A DNA stretch of 64,000 nucleotides from contig NC_079974.1 of the NCBI RefSeq assembly GCF_029852145.1, positions 17,214,082 to 17,278,081 of the forward strand, given 5' to 3'. The translations under genes and the position numbers were made by a program. This document shows, piece after piece, positions 11,301 to 22,209 of the stretch (the first letter of the stretch is position 1; every line of letters begins with the position of its first letter). Source of the stretch: Microplitis mediator (taxonomy: Eukaryota > Arthropoda > Insecta > Hymenoptera > Braconidae). The notes beneath the pieces were generated by a model. That model saw nothing but the letters and a program-made list of their open reading frames with translations, did no database searches and had not been told where the DNA came from.

Positions 11301-14300
11301 ATTGAAGTTGCCGTAAAGACGCTGAGACCCGGTACCATGTCAACAGAAGCATTCCTCCAGGAAGCAGCAATAATGAAACAATTTAGGCACAGACATTTAG
11401 TCGCACTGTATGCCGTATGCTCCAAAGAAGAACCTATTTATATTGTTCAAGAGTACATGTGTAATGGAAGTCTTTTAGACTTTCTGAGAACTGGTGACGG
11501 TAAATATATGCAATTTGAGGACCTCATTTATATAGCAGCTCAAGTCGCTTCGGGTATGGAACATTTAGAAAGCAAACAACTTATACATCGGGATCTTGCT
11601 GCTCGCAATGTTCTTATTGGTGAAAAAAATAAAGCTAAAATATGTGATTTTGGCCTTGCAAGGATTATTGAAGATGACGAGTATTGCCCAAAGCAAGGTA
11701 GTAGATTCCCTGTTAAGTGGACTGCGCCAGAAGCTATTGTTTATGGCAGATTCAGCATTAAAAGTGACGTTTGGTCTTATGGAATATTGCTTATGGAACT
11801 TTTTACCTATGGACAGGTTCCTTATCCAGGTAAACAACTATTTTATTTTTTTTATTTTTCTTGAAACTTGTTATCGTGATTAAAAAAAACCAGTCAACAA
11901 ATTTAAAAGACTTTATTTTTAATAATAAAAAAAAATCATTGTTCCACTGCTGGAAATTTCTTTTCATGATACCAGCATCGAAACTTTAAGTTTCAGTGTC
12001 TCTACAGCCAGTAGGAAGAAGCTAATTTCAGCCCAGTGTCGCGAATAAATATTAGCGAGTGTAAATTATGAATGCTTTCAGCCAGCGGGCAGAAACAAAT
12101 TGTATTGTCCCTTGAGATGAAACAAATAATGTTTCTGCCCGCTGAAAGCCAGTTTCACTCTTGAGTTCAGCTCTGATACTTGTCATTTGTTTATTAGTAA
12201 TTTCGAATCACTAATTTTACTTATTTAAGTGATGGTTCTGAGTTTGTGATCAAGTTTTCACCATACCTGCGCCGAAAGTTTAAACTCGTGCCCTGATTAG
12301 AGGGAAGAAAGTCGTTCTTTTCTTTTAGGAAAAGACGAATGATAAAAATTAGCGTATGCGCCATTTTTCCCATAAACAGAGTCAAAAATTTAAACTTTCA
12401 GGTGCAGATCTGATAAAAAATTGTATAGATACCACAGAGGTAGGACGTCCCAATCCGCGTGTTTGTCATCCTCGCCTTCGGCTCTGGTAGGCAATTCCAT
12501 ACACGGGTTGGAATGTCCTACTTTCCCCCTTCGGTGTGTAATATACTATTTATAGAAACTAATGTAAATGATAAATGATATTTATTGTTTCCGCTTAATC
12601 ATAAATAGCAAACTACAATTTACGCTTACGCTAATAATTGATCACAATATTTTTCTTAAGAGGACTTGCCATCTATTATCTTTCTCACACACATGTGAAC
12701 AAACGAAACGGTCGTTGTTGCACTTACATTAGCAAATGGAAATTTCAAATGAGCCGTACTCAGATATAAACTGAAAGTTACGAACGAGAAGCATTTCATT
12801 CGATAAATAATAACTGAACGCATCGAATGAAATATTTTATTTAATGATTTGGGTCTTTATCTATAAAAACGGTTCATTTAAAAATTACCTACTTCACTCT
12901 CTTAAATTAACTTGTTTCTGGCTGGCTGCTGATACTCAAACTTGAAGTTCCAATGCAAGTAATCATAAAAAAATACGGTGTGACACAAAAATGAAATCAT
13001 TTCACTCCTTGTCACACAATATCATGGTGGCCACAGATTTTTGAGATTGAAATTCCCTGACTTTTCCAGGTATTCCAGTCAAACAATTCAAAAATTCCCT
13101 GACTATGTGTAGTAATATTAAATCATTGGAATTATTTATTTAATTTAAAATAAAATGGTATAAGTCAGTTTAATCAATAATTAATCATTGTCGTTAAATG
13201 AAACATTTTTTTATTATTTGTCAATGTTCATTTTATTTTTTTTTTATTTATTGAATAAATAATTTTTATATTTTTGATTTGAAATCCATGTTTTTATATA
13301 ACTTACTCTACAATAAAATATAAATAAATTTTTCATATTAACTAGAATAAATTTGATAAATAAGAACGTTTTATAGAATATTCATAAAGTATTAATCAAG
13401 TACGCGAATAATAAATATAGTGAAACTTATTAGTTCATTACGTATGTATACATTTCATGTTTTTGGTTTTTTAACTTGTCAATATGGATGTTACTAGCTT
13501 GAAGATACTGATGATTGGTTTTTACTAAGACTTTTTTTTTTAACACCCTTGATAATTTTAACTCCTTCATTTTTTTGGTTTTGGAATCAATTTCTACTAA
13601 TTTTTTTCAAGATGGTTTTACAACCGCATTCGCGCCGCGTCACTTTTTCAACAGTTTTGACAGAAAACTAAATTTGGAGGATTTTTTCAGTCAAAAGAAA
13701 GAAAGTTAAAATTTTTCCAGCTTTGTAACGAAATTCTCTGACATTTTCCTGACTTCTTCAGTATATTTATAATTCCTTGACATTTCCAGGTTTTCCAGAA
13801 ATGTGGCCACCATGAATATACTATTTAATTTTACTGAATACAAGAACAAAATTTTGACAAATACTTTGAAATTTTATATATGACGAATATTTATCAAAAA
13901 TACAATACGTATAAATTTTTAATACTGATGAAAATAAATATAGTGAATACCTTAATGATAAAATTATAAATTATTTGAATTATTATATAATCAATTTACA
14001 TTAATTATATTAAAAGAAGACAAAATTTTGAATATTCGAATTAATAGGATTAAATTTTAATAGTCAATTAGTTATTCTATAAAAAATAATACAGGGAATT
14101 TGAAAATCAATTAATACGGTCAGCGTTAAAAATGACCTAGTAATTAAATTTGTATTAAACTAAATATCAGAGTTATCCATCAATGTCTACTGGCAGACAT
14201 TGATCTATAAATAATATTTATTATTTAATTCCAAGCGTACAATAATAGATTACCGTGAGCTTTAATTCATATATTACATTATTAATTTTTTATGAAACTT

Positions 14301-15261
14301 AAAATTTATGAGTCATAAATATTAATTTAATGATAAGCATTCTCTGTTTAATCAATCCAATATGCTCTGATTCATACTTATAAAATTCGATAAAATATTT
14401 ATATGAATGAATTGGTTTTATAAGAAACGTATTTTAGTTTCTGATAAAAAATTTATAAGAACCAATAAAATCCGCGGGATTTTATTGGAAACAAATAAAA
14501 AATATTATTTCATAATAAATTTTTATTGATATTTATAGATTTATTTATCGTAATTTATAAGAAAGTGATATTTAAATTAAACAAATGATATTTATATAAA
14601 AATATATGATTAAATATTATCTATTTTTATAACTTCCAATGGATAAATACATATTATATAAGTAATTTTTATCTCCCAAAATTTTTCATTGAATTTTTTA
14701 ATAAATTTTTGTGAATTTCCAGTGAATATAGATTTCACTTCATCCCTTAAAGTTCTGGGTTTAAAAAAAAAATTAACTTTGCATACGTAGTAAATAGTAA
14801 ATTTTTTTGTCAGTAAAGTGAATTCAGAGTGATGTGAATTTTATTTAAATCCTTATTCACTCCGATCCGCAGTTTTAATGTCAAATGAATAAATAATCAT
14901 CTACTTCGCATTCACTCTGTACTTAATCCGCGTTCACTCCTCAAATTTTTTAGTCTCTGAATTTAAAAAATTTGATAATCCTTTATTTTTAGACCATAGC
15001 TGTTGTAATAATAAATATCCATATATATGTTGATGTATTTATGCAGGTATGCATGGCCGTGAAGTTATTGAACAAGTGGACAAAGGATACCGAATGCCTA
15101 AGCCAGCGAATCAGCCATTACCAGACAGCATTTACCGTCTTATGTTGCAATGTTGGGACGCATGTCCAGAGAAACGACCTACCTTTGAATTCCTCAATCA
15201 TTATTTTGAATCATTTAATGTGACAAGTGAAATACCATACCTTGAACCGCCAACAGACTGA
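5343..15261 (+). CDS. Src64B: Src-family non-receptor tyrosine kinase, Src64B orthologue
   Basis: Six coding exons join in frame: 5343-5385, 8046-8237, 9032-9242, 9333-9586, 11119-11829 and 15047-15261. Together they encode 541 residues, close to fly Src64B. The start MGKCCSKRQ has Gly2 and Ser6, as needed for N-myristoylation, plus Cys for palmitoylation, so membrane anchoring is expected. SH3 spans about 88-141. SH2 spans about 150-240, with the phosphotyrosine-binding Arg177 in FLVRPSE. The kinase domain from about 271 has glycine loop GHGNFGEV, Lys300, HRDLAARN (Asp392), DFG (Asp410) and activation-loop Tyr422 in DDEYCPK. The tail Tyr535 (IPYLEPP) is the expected Csk-type inhibitory site. 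All splice sites are GT-AG. Introns 1, 4 and 5 hold transposons. The family signals from receptors and adhesion sites to actin; that role is established for the family, not shown here. Confidence 0.96.
5800..6914. mobile_element. hAT-like foldback element, copy 1
   Basis: The ends are TAGGGTGGTTGTTAAAAATT on the left and the complement, ending CGACCACCCTA, on the right. Long inverted arms continue inward; for example, the ACACGTGCCTCAGGACGATC region near 6250 is mirrored near 6800. Copies 2 (28930-29962) and 3 (52640-53387) share the sequence. The left arm is split at 5850-6195 by a CACGGA-type MITE. The 8-bp flanks do not match well in this copy. There is no coding frame. Confidence 0.7.
5850..6195. 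mobile_element. CACGGA-type MITE nested in hAT-like copy 1
   Basis: Inverted ends CACGGAAAAAAATAAACT (5850) and AGTTTATTTTTTCCGTG (ending 6195) bound 346 bp that are absent from the other copies of the host element. Its terminal motif matches the elements at 3111-3996 and 47756-48094. Confidence 0.65.
7128..7245. mobile_element. Small palindromic MITE (GGTAAGA family), copy 1
   Basis: A 118-bp unit begins GGTAAGAGACCCAGTACCC and ends in the near-complement GGTAGGTCTTTTACC. The middle is AT-rich. A second copy at 47650-47752 shares both ends and the ATACATGAGTA motif. Confidence 0.6.
8238..9031 (+). other. Src64B intron 2
   Basis: AT-rich intron with donor GTGTGT and acceptor GAGTAG after a T-rich tract. 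The donor was fixed by frame: ending exon 2 at 8237 gives one base, which joins the two bases CT at 9032. No repeat or gene was recognised inside. Confidence 0.8.
9587..11118 (+). other. Src64B intron 4
   Basis: Intron with donor GTAAGT and acceptor AAATTACAG. AT-rich. A region of degenerate repeats around 10430-10680 (TTTTCTTG/CAAGAAA motifs) looks like an old MITE, but its ends could not be fixed. No gene seen. Confidence 0.7.
12076..12147. repeat. Short inverted repeat
   Basis: CAGCGGGCAGAAAC near 12090 is mirrored by GTTTCTGCCCGCTG near 12130, with about 30 bases between. It is GC-richer than its surroundings. It is probably the end of a decayed foldback element; function unknown. Confidence 0.5.
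12440..12525. repeat. GC-rich inverted repeat
   Basis: GTAGGACGTCCCAATCCGCG is mirrored with a few mismatches by CGGGTTGGAATGTCCTAC about 45 bases on. I checked it as a possible tRNA and found no tRNA fold. It most likely belongs to a transposon. Confidence 0.45.
12656..12905. mobile_element. TTAA-flanked short element, copy 1
   Basis: 250 bp bounded by TTAA at 12656-12659 and 12902-12905, with ends TTAAGAGGACTTGCC and CACTCTCTTAA. The reverse complement of the whole unit recurs at 29328-29575. Shared blocks include the CACACATGTGAACAAACGAA region and the CATTCGAT/ATCGAATG pair. TTAA target duplication is the signature of piggyBac-like or Kolobok-like elements. It is non-coding. Confidence 0.7.
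13026..13811. mobile_element. GGTGGCCAC foldback element
   Basis: Terminal inverted repeats GGTGGCCACA and TGTGGCCACC enclose 786 bp. Just inside, TTCCCTGACTTTTCCAGG-like motifs appear on the left and again near the right end (TTCCTTGACATTTCCAGG). Not coding; the small open frame at 13515 has no similarity I recognise. Superfamily unassigned. Confidence 0.6.
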
Positions 15262-15384
15262 TACACGGCCCATCATCATTTAGAGGGCCACGTTACGCAG
15301 CATGGCCACGTTATGCCGCCGCATGGTCATTACCATCCGGCTCATCTTAATTGTGCCATGGAATTTTACGGGATTTACTGTTAA
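15259..15384 (+). other. Src64B: Possible stop-codon readthrough extension of Src64B
   Basis: After the UGA at 15259-15261 the same frame stays open for 40 codons and ends at TAA 15382-15384. The stretch is clearly GC-richer than the DNA that follows. Ten of the 40 codons are His, and the end is aromatic (MEFYGIYC). Six bases after the stop, GGCCC at 15267-15271 can pair with GGGCC at 15285-15289. A second hairpin, ATGGT/ACCAT, lies at 15323-15336. Insects use programmed readthrough in many genes, sometimes with a hairpin beyond the stop. The alternative is a structured 3'-UTR element that is open by chance. Confidence 0.45.
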
Positions 15385-17314
15385 AAATAACAAAACTACT
15401 CCTACTACCCTTATACACTAAATTACTATTTAATTGCGCATTAATCTTCTTTTAAGATGCGCAATCTTTTTACTTTTTATCAGAAATGTAATATGGAAAA
15501 AAAAATCATTCCAAACACTGCCAGAATTTTGCCAATGATATATTTATTGAATCACGCCGTTTGTCATTTATGTACACAGGCACTTTTGTAAAAGAAAAAG
15601 AAAAATAAATAATAATAATCTGTATGTCAAACGGTGATCTTTGTGTGCCATAAACTCACTTAGAGTCTTCGGAAATTTAAAAACACTAAACAAAATACTC
15701 AAGTCTTCTTTATTTAAACTTTTTTTTTTTGTAGTTTACAATCGAGTGAATTTGGCACTAGAAATTTTTTATCGTCTCTGACGATAATGAATGACTGAAA
15801 AAAAATGAAAATAAAAAAAAAAATAAAAAAATATAAAAAGTAAAAAAAGAGAAAAAATTTTTGTAAGATTAAAATTAATGAAAAATTTAAAGACTTGAAT
15901 ACAAATAACTTGTAATTTTAAATAGACGTTTGTAGAGTAGTGTTTTGTAAAATGACGTCTATAAATTTAAATTTAAAATTGACTTTTCGAAAATAACAAA
16001 CATAATAAATTAGACTTAATTACTTACAGGACTGGCAAAAAAAAAATATTTACTCTAGAAACATCGATTTTCAAACAGATAATATTATTTTTAAATGTGA
16101 CAAAAAAATGTCTCCAAATGAATTTGAAAAATAATAAAATAAAAACTTTTTCTCCATCGAACAAAATAATAAATTTTTTTAGCACAAATTCATTTGTAAA
16201 AATTAAAACGAGAGCGAAACCATGACAGGCGATTATTTGTGATTACGTGTGTGCTTTTTTTTATTTACTATTACATATTATTTAATTATTTACATGTACA
16301 TTATAAGTTGTATTTAATTACTGCAATTATTTTATTTCCTAATCTCTTATTTATCACGAATATTCGCTGTGATCTTTATACATATATATATATTTTTTTT
16401 TATTTCTCAAATGGGAAATCAAGTCAATTCCCGATTTGTAAAATGCACCATTATCCACTTCATTGCCGATTCAATTCGCGTAAGAAAATCTTTATTTTAT
16501 TTTTTTCGTTTGATTAAACTCCGAGATTAAGATTAAGTCACAATTTTATTATACTCTTACTCAACCTCATTGATTTAAATCGCTTAATTAAATTATGTCA
16601 GTAAGTCGATACATTTTTTTTTTTATATATTGAACCATTGATATAATTTTTTTATTATTTATCAATTTAACAATTAAAATTCTCAGTGTATACTCATGTC
16701 CGACTGTAAAAAAATATATTTATAAATATATATATATTAATATATTTTTTTCATTAGATCTGATGGATCTGAAAATCTGATAATATGGGTCGTCGAAAAA
16801 TATAAAATAAAATAAAAAATAACTACAGGTATGCGTTGAAAGTCAATGAGAGAGTGTTTAAAAATTTCGCGAGTGAATGTGACTTACATTTTATGTCCTT
16901 GAAAGCTGGAGATTATATTGCAAATTAAATAAATAAAATAAACGTATGACGGAGAGATAAAGATAAAATTTAAATGAGAAAAAAAAGAGTGGAAAAAAAA
17001 ATTAGAGGATTTAATTATAAGGTAATCGTAAGTCATCGATATTAATCGTACAAAAAACTAAAAGAAAAAAAATAAAATCTGTAAATTTTACACTTTAAGA
17101 TAAAAAGACAGTAATTTTATTTTAAGTAGATGTTAATATATAATTGAAAAAAATTAAATAAATAATTAATTAATTAATTAGATTTCGACGTGTAATTACG
17201 AACGTGTAATTTCGATTTACCTTATCATTAAAAAGAAATAATTATTATCCAGGAAAAAAATTATTGATATAACGAATGGATATTTATTTTATCGCAATTT
17301 AATTAGTTGTTAAT

Positions 17315-17347
<33 letters not shown>

Positions 17348-19750
17348 CAATAATAATTAATTGTAATATTAATAATACTATTAATTAATAATGTAATAAA
17401 TTATTTGTAAAACAATTTCCATCGATTGTTAATAAGAAAATATTCTCTCTTGTCATGTAATACGTACGTGAAAATTTTTTTCATCACGTTATTGTAAGAG
17501 TAGTGTAGCTTGTACGTCCAATAAATTTTTTCTATGAACAATTTTATACCGACCAAAAAAAAAAAACAAATTTATTAAAACAATTACTTGTTGTGTTTAC
17601 TGTAAAAGTGGAGTAAATTTTTGACAGTTTGTTAATTCAATATTAAATAAAAAAAAAAGAAAATAAAATAGAACACATTCTTTATGTAAAAAAAATATTT
17701 TCAGAGTAACGAACCGGGTAAACGTTAATGATGTTATAATTAAAAAAAAACAAAGATTGTTTTAAAGAGTAGAAATAATGAATTTAAAAAATATAATATT
17801 CAGCTGAGTGAAAAGTAACTTGACCTCGTATTAATTAATTGTCATCTTTAATTTAAAAAATTTTATACTTGGTATTAAATTTATTTTACATAATATAAAT
17901 ATCATTTTATTGATGTGCCAAGATTATCAAATCATTTGTCACGAGGCCAAAGCATCGCCAGCTGCTAATTTTTTGTTTGCAATTATTATTAGATTCAAAT
18001 ACTCCCACGTATTTCACGTGTATTGTCAATACTGCATATGAAAAAAGAAAAAGAAGACAGAAAATTAATAATAAAATAACAGTAAAAAATAATGTACAGT
18101 ACAGTTTTCCTCAATACTAATAATAATATCGGTACTTATTGACTCAGCTGACGATAAATTTTATAATTTTTGAATACAAAAAAAAAAAAATACGAATGAA
18201 AGAAATAAATAAAGAGAAAAAGCAAAAAAAAAGTCGCGGAGCTCGGAATGAGAAAAATTTTGATAAATCTGTGATATAGGAAACAGACCTCAAGTTTTGA
18301 TACCGAGTTATCAAGTTAAAGTGCACCACGACTATTTTTTAAAAATCGTATCGACAATTGAAATTTTTTAACATTTCATTATTACGACAACTGTCACTAT
18401 ATTTATTAATCATAATATTAATAATAAAATAATAAAACTAAATTTGTAATTGTATATCATAATCACGTTAAATTTATCATAATAATAGAAGGTTATTTAT
18501 TTATCTTTTTTTTATTATTTAAAACTTTAATTGCAAGTATTAAATATAGAGAATTTTCAGATTATCTATTTAATTAATTAAATAATTTTAAACTGTCTTT
18601 AATAAAAAGTTTAAATCCGTAGCTTGTAATTAGAAATGAAATTTAATTTTGTATTAAAAAGAAAAACAAAAAAAAAATCCAGTCTAAAATTTAAATCTTC
18701 TGTATTAAAGATTCCTCATCTGTATTTCAAATTGAAGAGAGTTTCAAAGAATTTATTTATCTGAATAGATTTTCTGGAATTTTTCAATATCTCTGATAAG
18801 TTTTAAACTATTTGCAATCAAAGCTTAAATAATTTTGCTAAAAGTTGACCTCTGCTCTACACTATCAGTAATAATAAATATTATTATGATTTGAAAGACA
18901 AACAAGTAAAAATAAATAAATAAATAAAGCAAATAAATTATTTTTATCATATGGCTTTTGTCGAATCTCCATACCGCGTGGTACAACTTCAATACATTTC
19001 AATAAAAATTGATAATTAATTATTAATAATAATAATAATAATAATATTAATAATTTAAAAATGTATAATTACTATGTACCAAAGCTTATAATCATCAAAT
19101 GATTACTTTGTATTATTGTATTAATATTTATCGTATGCTTATACATACATACGATACATGTATAATATTAATAAGTCTGTAAAACAATTAATCTTATCAA
19201 CTGACAATTAATTAAGGTTCAGAGTTTTTTTTTAGTAAATAATTACAATGACATTAAACATTTTTTTTTTTTATTTATTTTTTTTCTTTCCTTTTCTTAA
19301 CCATCTTGATACAAAAATCTTTCCACGTGAGAGAATTGGAAAAAAAGAGAAAAATAAATCATAAGACTATGATTCAAATGCTTTTTGAGTACGTCGATAC
19401 TCACAGCATGATATTTAAATTTTAAAATATCTATCACTGCAACACATTAAAAAATAAAACATAAACATACATTATTATTAATAATACAATTAATAAAATT
19501 TAATTTGTTCGCGTTGATATTTCATTCTTAAATTTGTAATTAAATTAATTACTACAAAAAACGATAAATTAATTTAATTAAAAAAAATATTACGAATTTT
19601 CATTAATGAAAAAAATAATAATTATCAATGTTACCGAATATTAATTTTATTCTCGATCTTAAAAAATAAAATGAATAAGATTAATATTAATAATAATAAT
19701 AATAATAATGAATGGGCAGTAAAATCTGCATTAATTAAAGCTAACTATAG
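15385..19750 (+). other. Src64B 3' UTR and convergent intergenic region
   Basis: Very AT-rich, without a supported gene. A first polyadenylation signal, AATAAA, lies at about 15604, with many others downstream, so the transcript end cannot be fixed. ATT/TAA microsatellites sit near 17315-17345, 19028-19045 and 19690-19710. Src64B (+) and OSER1 (-) converge here. Confidence 0.5.
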
Positions 19751-22209
19751 CTAAATGTACATCATTTCTGCCATGTGTGACATCTTCTTTGGAATATGAA
19801 CAAATTCTTCAAAGTAACTAGCAAGTTCATCAATTGTTACATCACAAGACGATGGTGGTGACATTCTTGCTTGTACAGAGCAAGTATTCGTGCTCGATTG
19901 ACCAGCATTTGATGAATAAACTCCTTCATTATTATTATAACCAGGTATATTAGCAGTAGCATTGATATTATTTGAAATCGTAGAAGCTGCTGCAGCAGCG
20001 GCGGCGGCAGCAGCGGCAACAGTATTCACAGCTCCAGCATCACCACCACCAGGTCCTGGTCCAGGTCTTTTTAAACTGGGCATCGTATTACTGCGCGCAC
20101 GTTGAAAACTACTTGCACGATAAGAGCTTTCAGGTAAACTAGTGTCGTCTTTAGCCAATCTTGAATCCGTGTTAATATTCAAAGCCTTGAAGTCTTTCGT
20201 CACTGAACCATGTCCAAATGTCCTAGGATTTCTAATACATGAAATACTGAGTTTACACGCCTCCTGTAATAATGTACTAGCCAGTGTATCACTCAAACAC
20301 GTCGTTGAATTATTGCTATTTAGTTTTAGAACGGCTTCTTTTATAATTGAATTTTTTTTTTGTCCATCCAGTAATTTATCATTTTTTGGTGGTTTAAAGT
20401 TCGTTGTACATTTAACACCACGTGGACTTACAAAACTTGGTGTTGGACGATTTGGCATTGATCTTCTACGAAATAAATAACTTGTATCACCAGTTGCTGT
20501 ACCACGTCCACTTGAACGAAATGGATTTCCAGATGTTGATTTATCGCTGCTGCTATTATTGCCGCTATAATAATAAAAATAGTTTTATAATTAGTAATTA
20601 GTACGCCGAGGATTTTTGATTTATTTTAAAAATAACAATTAATAATTAACAATTAATCGTGTAAAATTTTTGATGTTACGGTGAAAATATTGATCGTATA
20701 AAAAAATTTTTCAAATAAAAGTTGTTCAAAATTTAATTTTATGAAAAAAATTTCTCCAATAATTTTTTCTTACGGCTATGAATAAAGCCCTAATTTTAAA
20801 ATTAAGATTTTTATAATTAACAAAAATTTGAATCATTCATTATGAATCTTAATTTTGGAATCACAGTGAAAATATTGATCGTATAAAAAAATTTTTCAAA
20901 CAAAAGTTGTAGAAAATTTAATTTTATAAAAAAAATGTCTTTTATAATATTTTTATACGACCAATAAGAAAGCCGTAATTTCAAAATTAAGATTTTTATA
21001 ATTGAAAAAAAATTGAATCATTCATTATGAATCTTAATTTTGGAATTACAGTGAAAATGTTGGTCGTATAAAAAATTTTTTCAAATAAAAGTTGTTCAAA
21101 ATTTAATTTTATAAAGAAAATGTCTCTTACAATTTTTTCATATGACCAATAAGAAACCTGTAGTTTCAAAATTAAGATTCTTATAATTAAAAAAAATTTG
21201 AATTATTCATTATGAATCTTAATTTGGAAATTACGGTGCAAATACTGGTCGTATAAAAAAATCACAAGAAAAACTTTTTTTAGAAATTTGAATTTCCTAC
21301 AACTTTTGTTTAAAAAATTTTTCTATAATACCAATATTTTCGCCGTAGTATCCAACATTTGAACGATTAATTTTGAAATTAAGCCAAAAACCGTCCCTAG
21401 TAATTAGTATTATTTTTAAAAAAATACATAACAATAAATATATTATTTAAAGCAGTAACCCTTGAAAATATAGTCGATGAATCACGTTAAATTTCAACAC
21501 AAGGTCAACAGAGTATATACATTTAAATGCTTTCGCTTGTTACGAAATCATTTCTCGTGGATACTCTCGAAAAATTTAGGGCATTAAATTAAATTCATAT
21601 AAACAAACTATTCGTATAAATTTAGTATTTTTATACTTATTTTTTAAATATATTAATATAAAAATATATATATTCGTCAACTTAACATTTTAAAGTAAAA
21701 CAAAAAGAAAAAATTGAACCATGTTACGATGAACGAGGAATATAAAAGATTTATAAAATTTATTCACTCCAATTGAATAAAATAAAAGTAGTACGGGTTA
21801 AAAATAGTATCTTCAAATAAAGAATTCGCGTGGTATAACAAAATAAAAATAAAATATAATGATAAATTTAATGAATGTGAATGTAGCAAACATCAGACAA
21901 ATTTTAAATTACAAATAGAGTAAATATTTTTAAAAAATGTACTTATTAATTTCAAAATTTTAAAAAATTTTATTTTATCAATCATTTACTCCATTTATTA
22001 ATAATTTTAAATTTGTCAGATGTATGCTATATTGACATTATTTAAATTTAAAGTTTAAGTTTTAAATTTATAAATAAATAAATAACTTACTGAGGACAAT
22101 TGTTTGTAAGTCGATCAATTTCAAGTTTTTCCAAACTAGCCGGCAGCACTTCGTCTGCCATGCTCGTTATTATTTTTTCAGCTTCAACGCTCAACGTTTG
22201 TGGAAACAT
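19751..22209 (-). CDS. OSER1: Oxidative stress-responsive serine-rich protein 1 (OSER1) orthologue
   Basis: Two coding exons, 22209-22091 and 20564-19751, join as CA|C to give 310 residues. The last 25 residues carry the family hallmark: VTIDELASYFEEF followed by IPKKMSHMAEMMY, nearly identical to the C-terminus of vertebrate OSER1. The rest is low-complexity and Ser/Asn-rich, with an alanine run (near 19990-20025), a Gly/Pro stretch and an RRRS-like basic patch; it is probably disordered. OSER1 is a poorly understood protein induced by oxidative stress, so its biochemical role is unknown. The start at 22209 has a weak context and lies inside an overlapping uORF (ATG 22214, stop 22193-22191). 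The in-frame ATG at 22161 has a better context and may be the main start (294 residues). Confidence 0.9.
20604..21397. mobile_element. Foldback element with internal 184-bp tandem array, copy 1
   Basis: Lies in the OSER1 intron. A 12-bp direct repeat, TAGTAATTAGTA, flanks it at 20592-20603 and 21398-21409. The ends are imperfect inverted repeats (GGATTTTTG type on the left, CAAAAACC type on the right). The interior repeats a unit of about 184 bp beginning GGTGAAAATATTGATCGTAT, with starts near 20678, 20863, 21048 and 21232. A shorter relative lies at about 31625-32045. Non-coding. Confidence 0.65.
21878..22042. mobile_element. Small MITE (TGTCAGATGT ends), copy 1
   Basis: Inverted ends: GTGAATGTAGCAAACATC on the left and TTGTCAGATGTATGCTATAT on the right. 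A relative with better-preserved ends lies at 61672-61845, and a weaker one at about 7273-7485. It occupies the OSER1 intron close to the donor. Confidence 0.5.

Larger units (their letters stand above)
11830..15046 (+). other. Src64B intron 5, repeat-rich
   Basis: The largest intron of the gene, with donor GTAAAC and acceptor TTTATGCAG. It contains short GC-richer palindromes (12076-12147 and about 12440-12525), a 250-bp TTAA element (12656-12905) and a GGTGGCCAC foldback element (13026-13811). No coding frame is supported. Confidence 0.7.

Noticed and set aside
12440..12525. Possible tRNA gene in the GC-rich inverted repeat
   Set aside because: No cloverleaf arms or T-loop consensus in the right places; a simple two-arm palindrome explains it.
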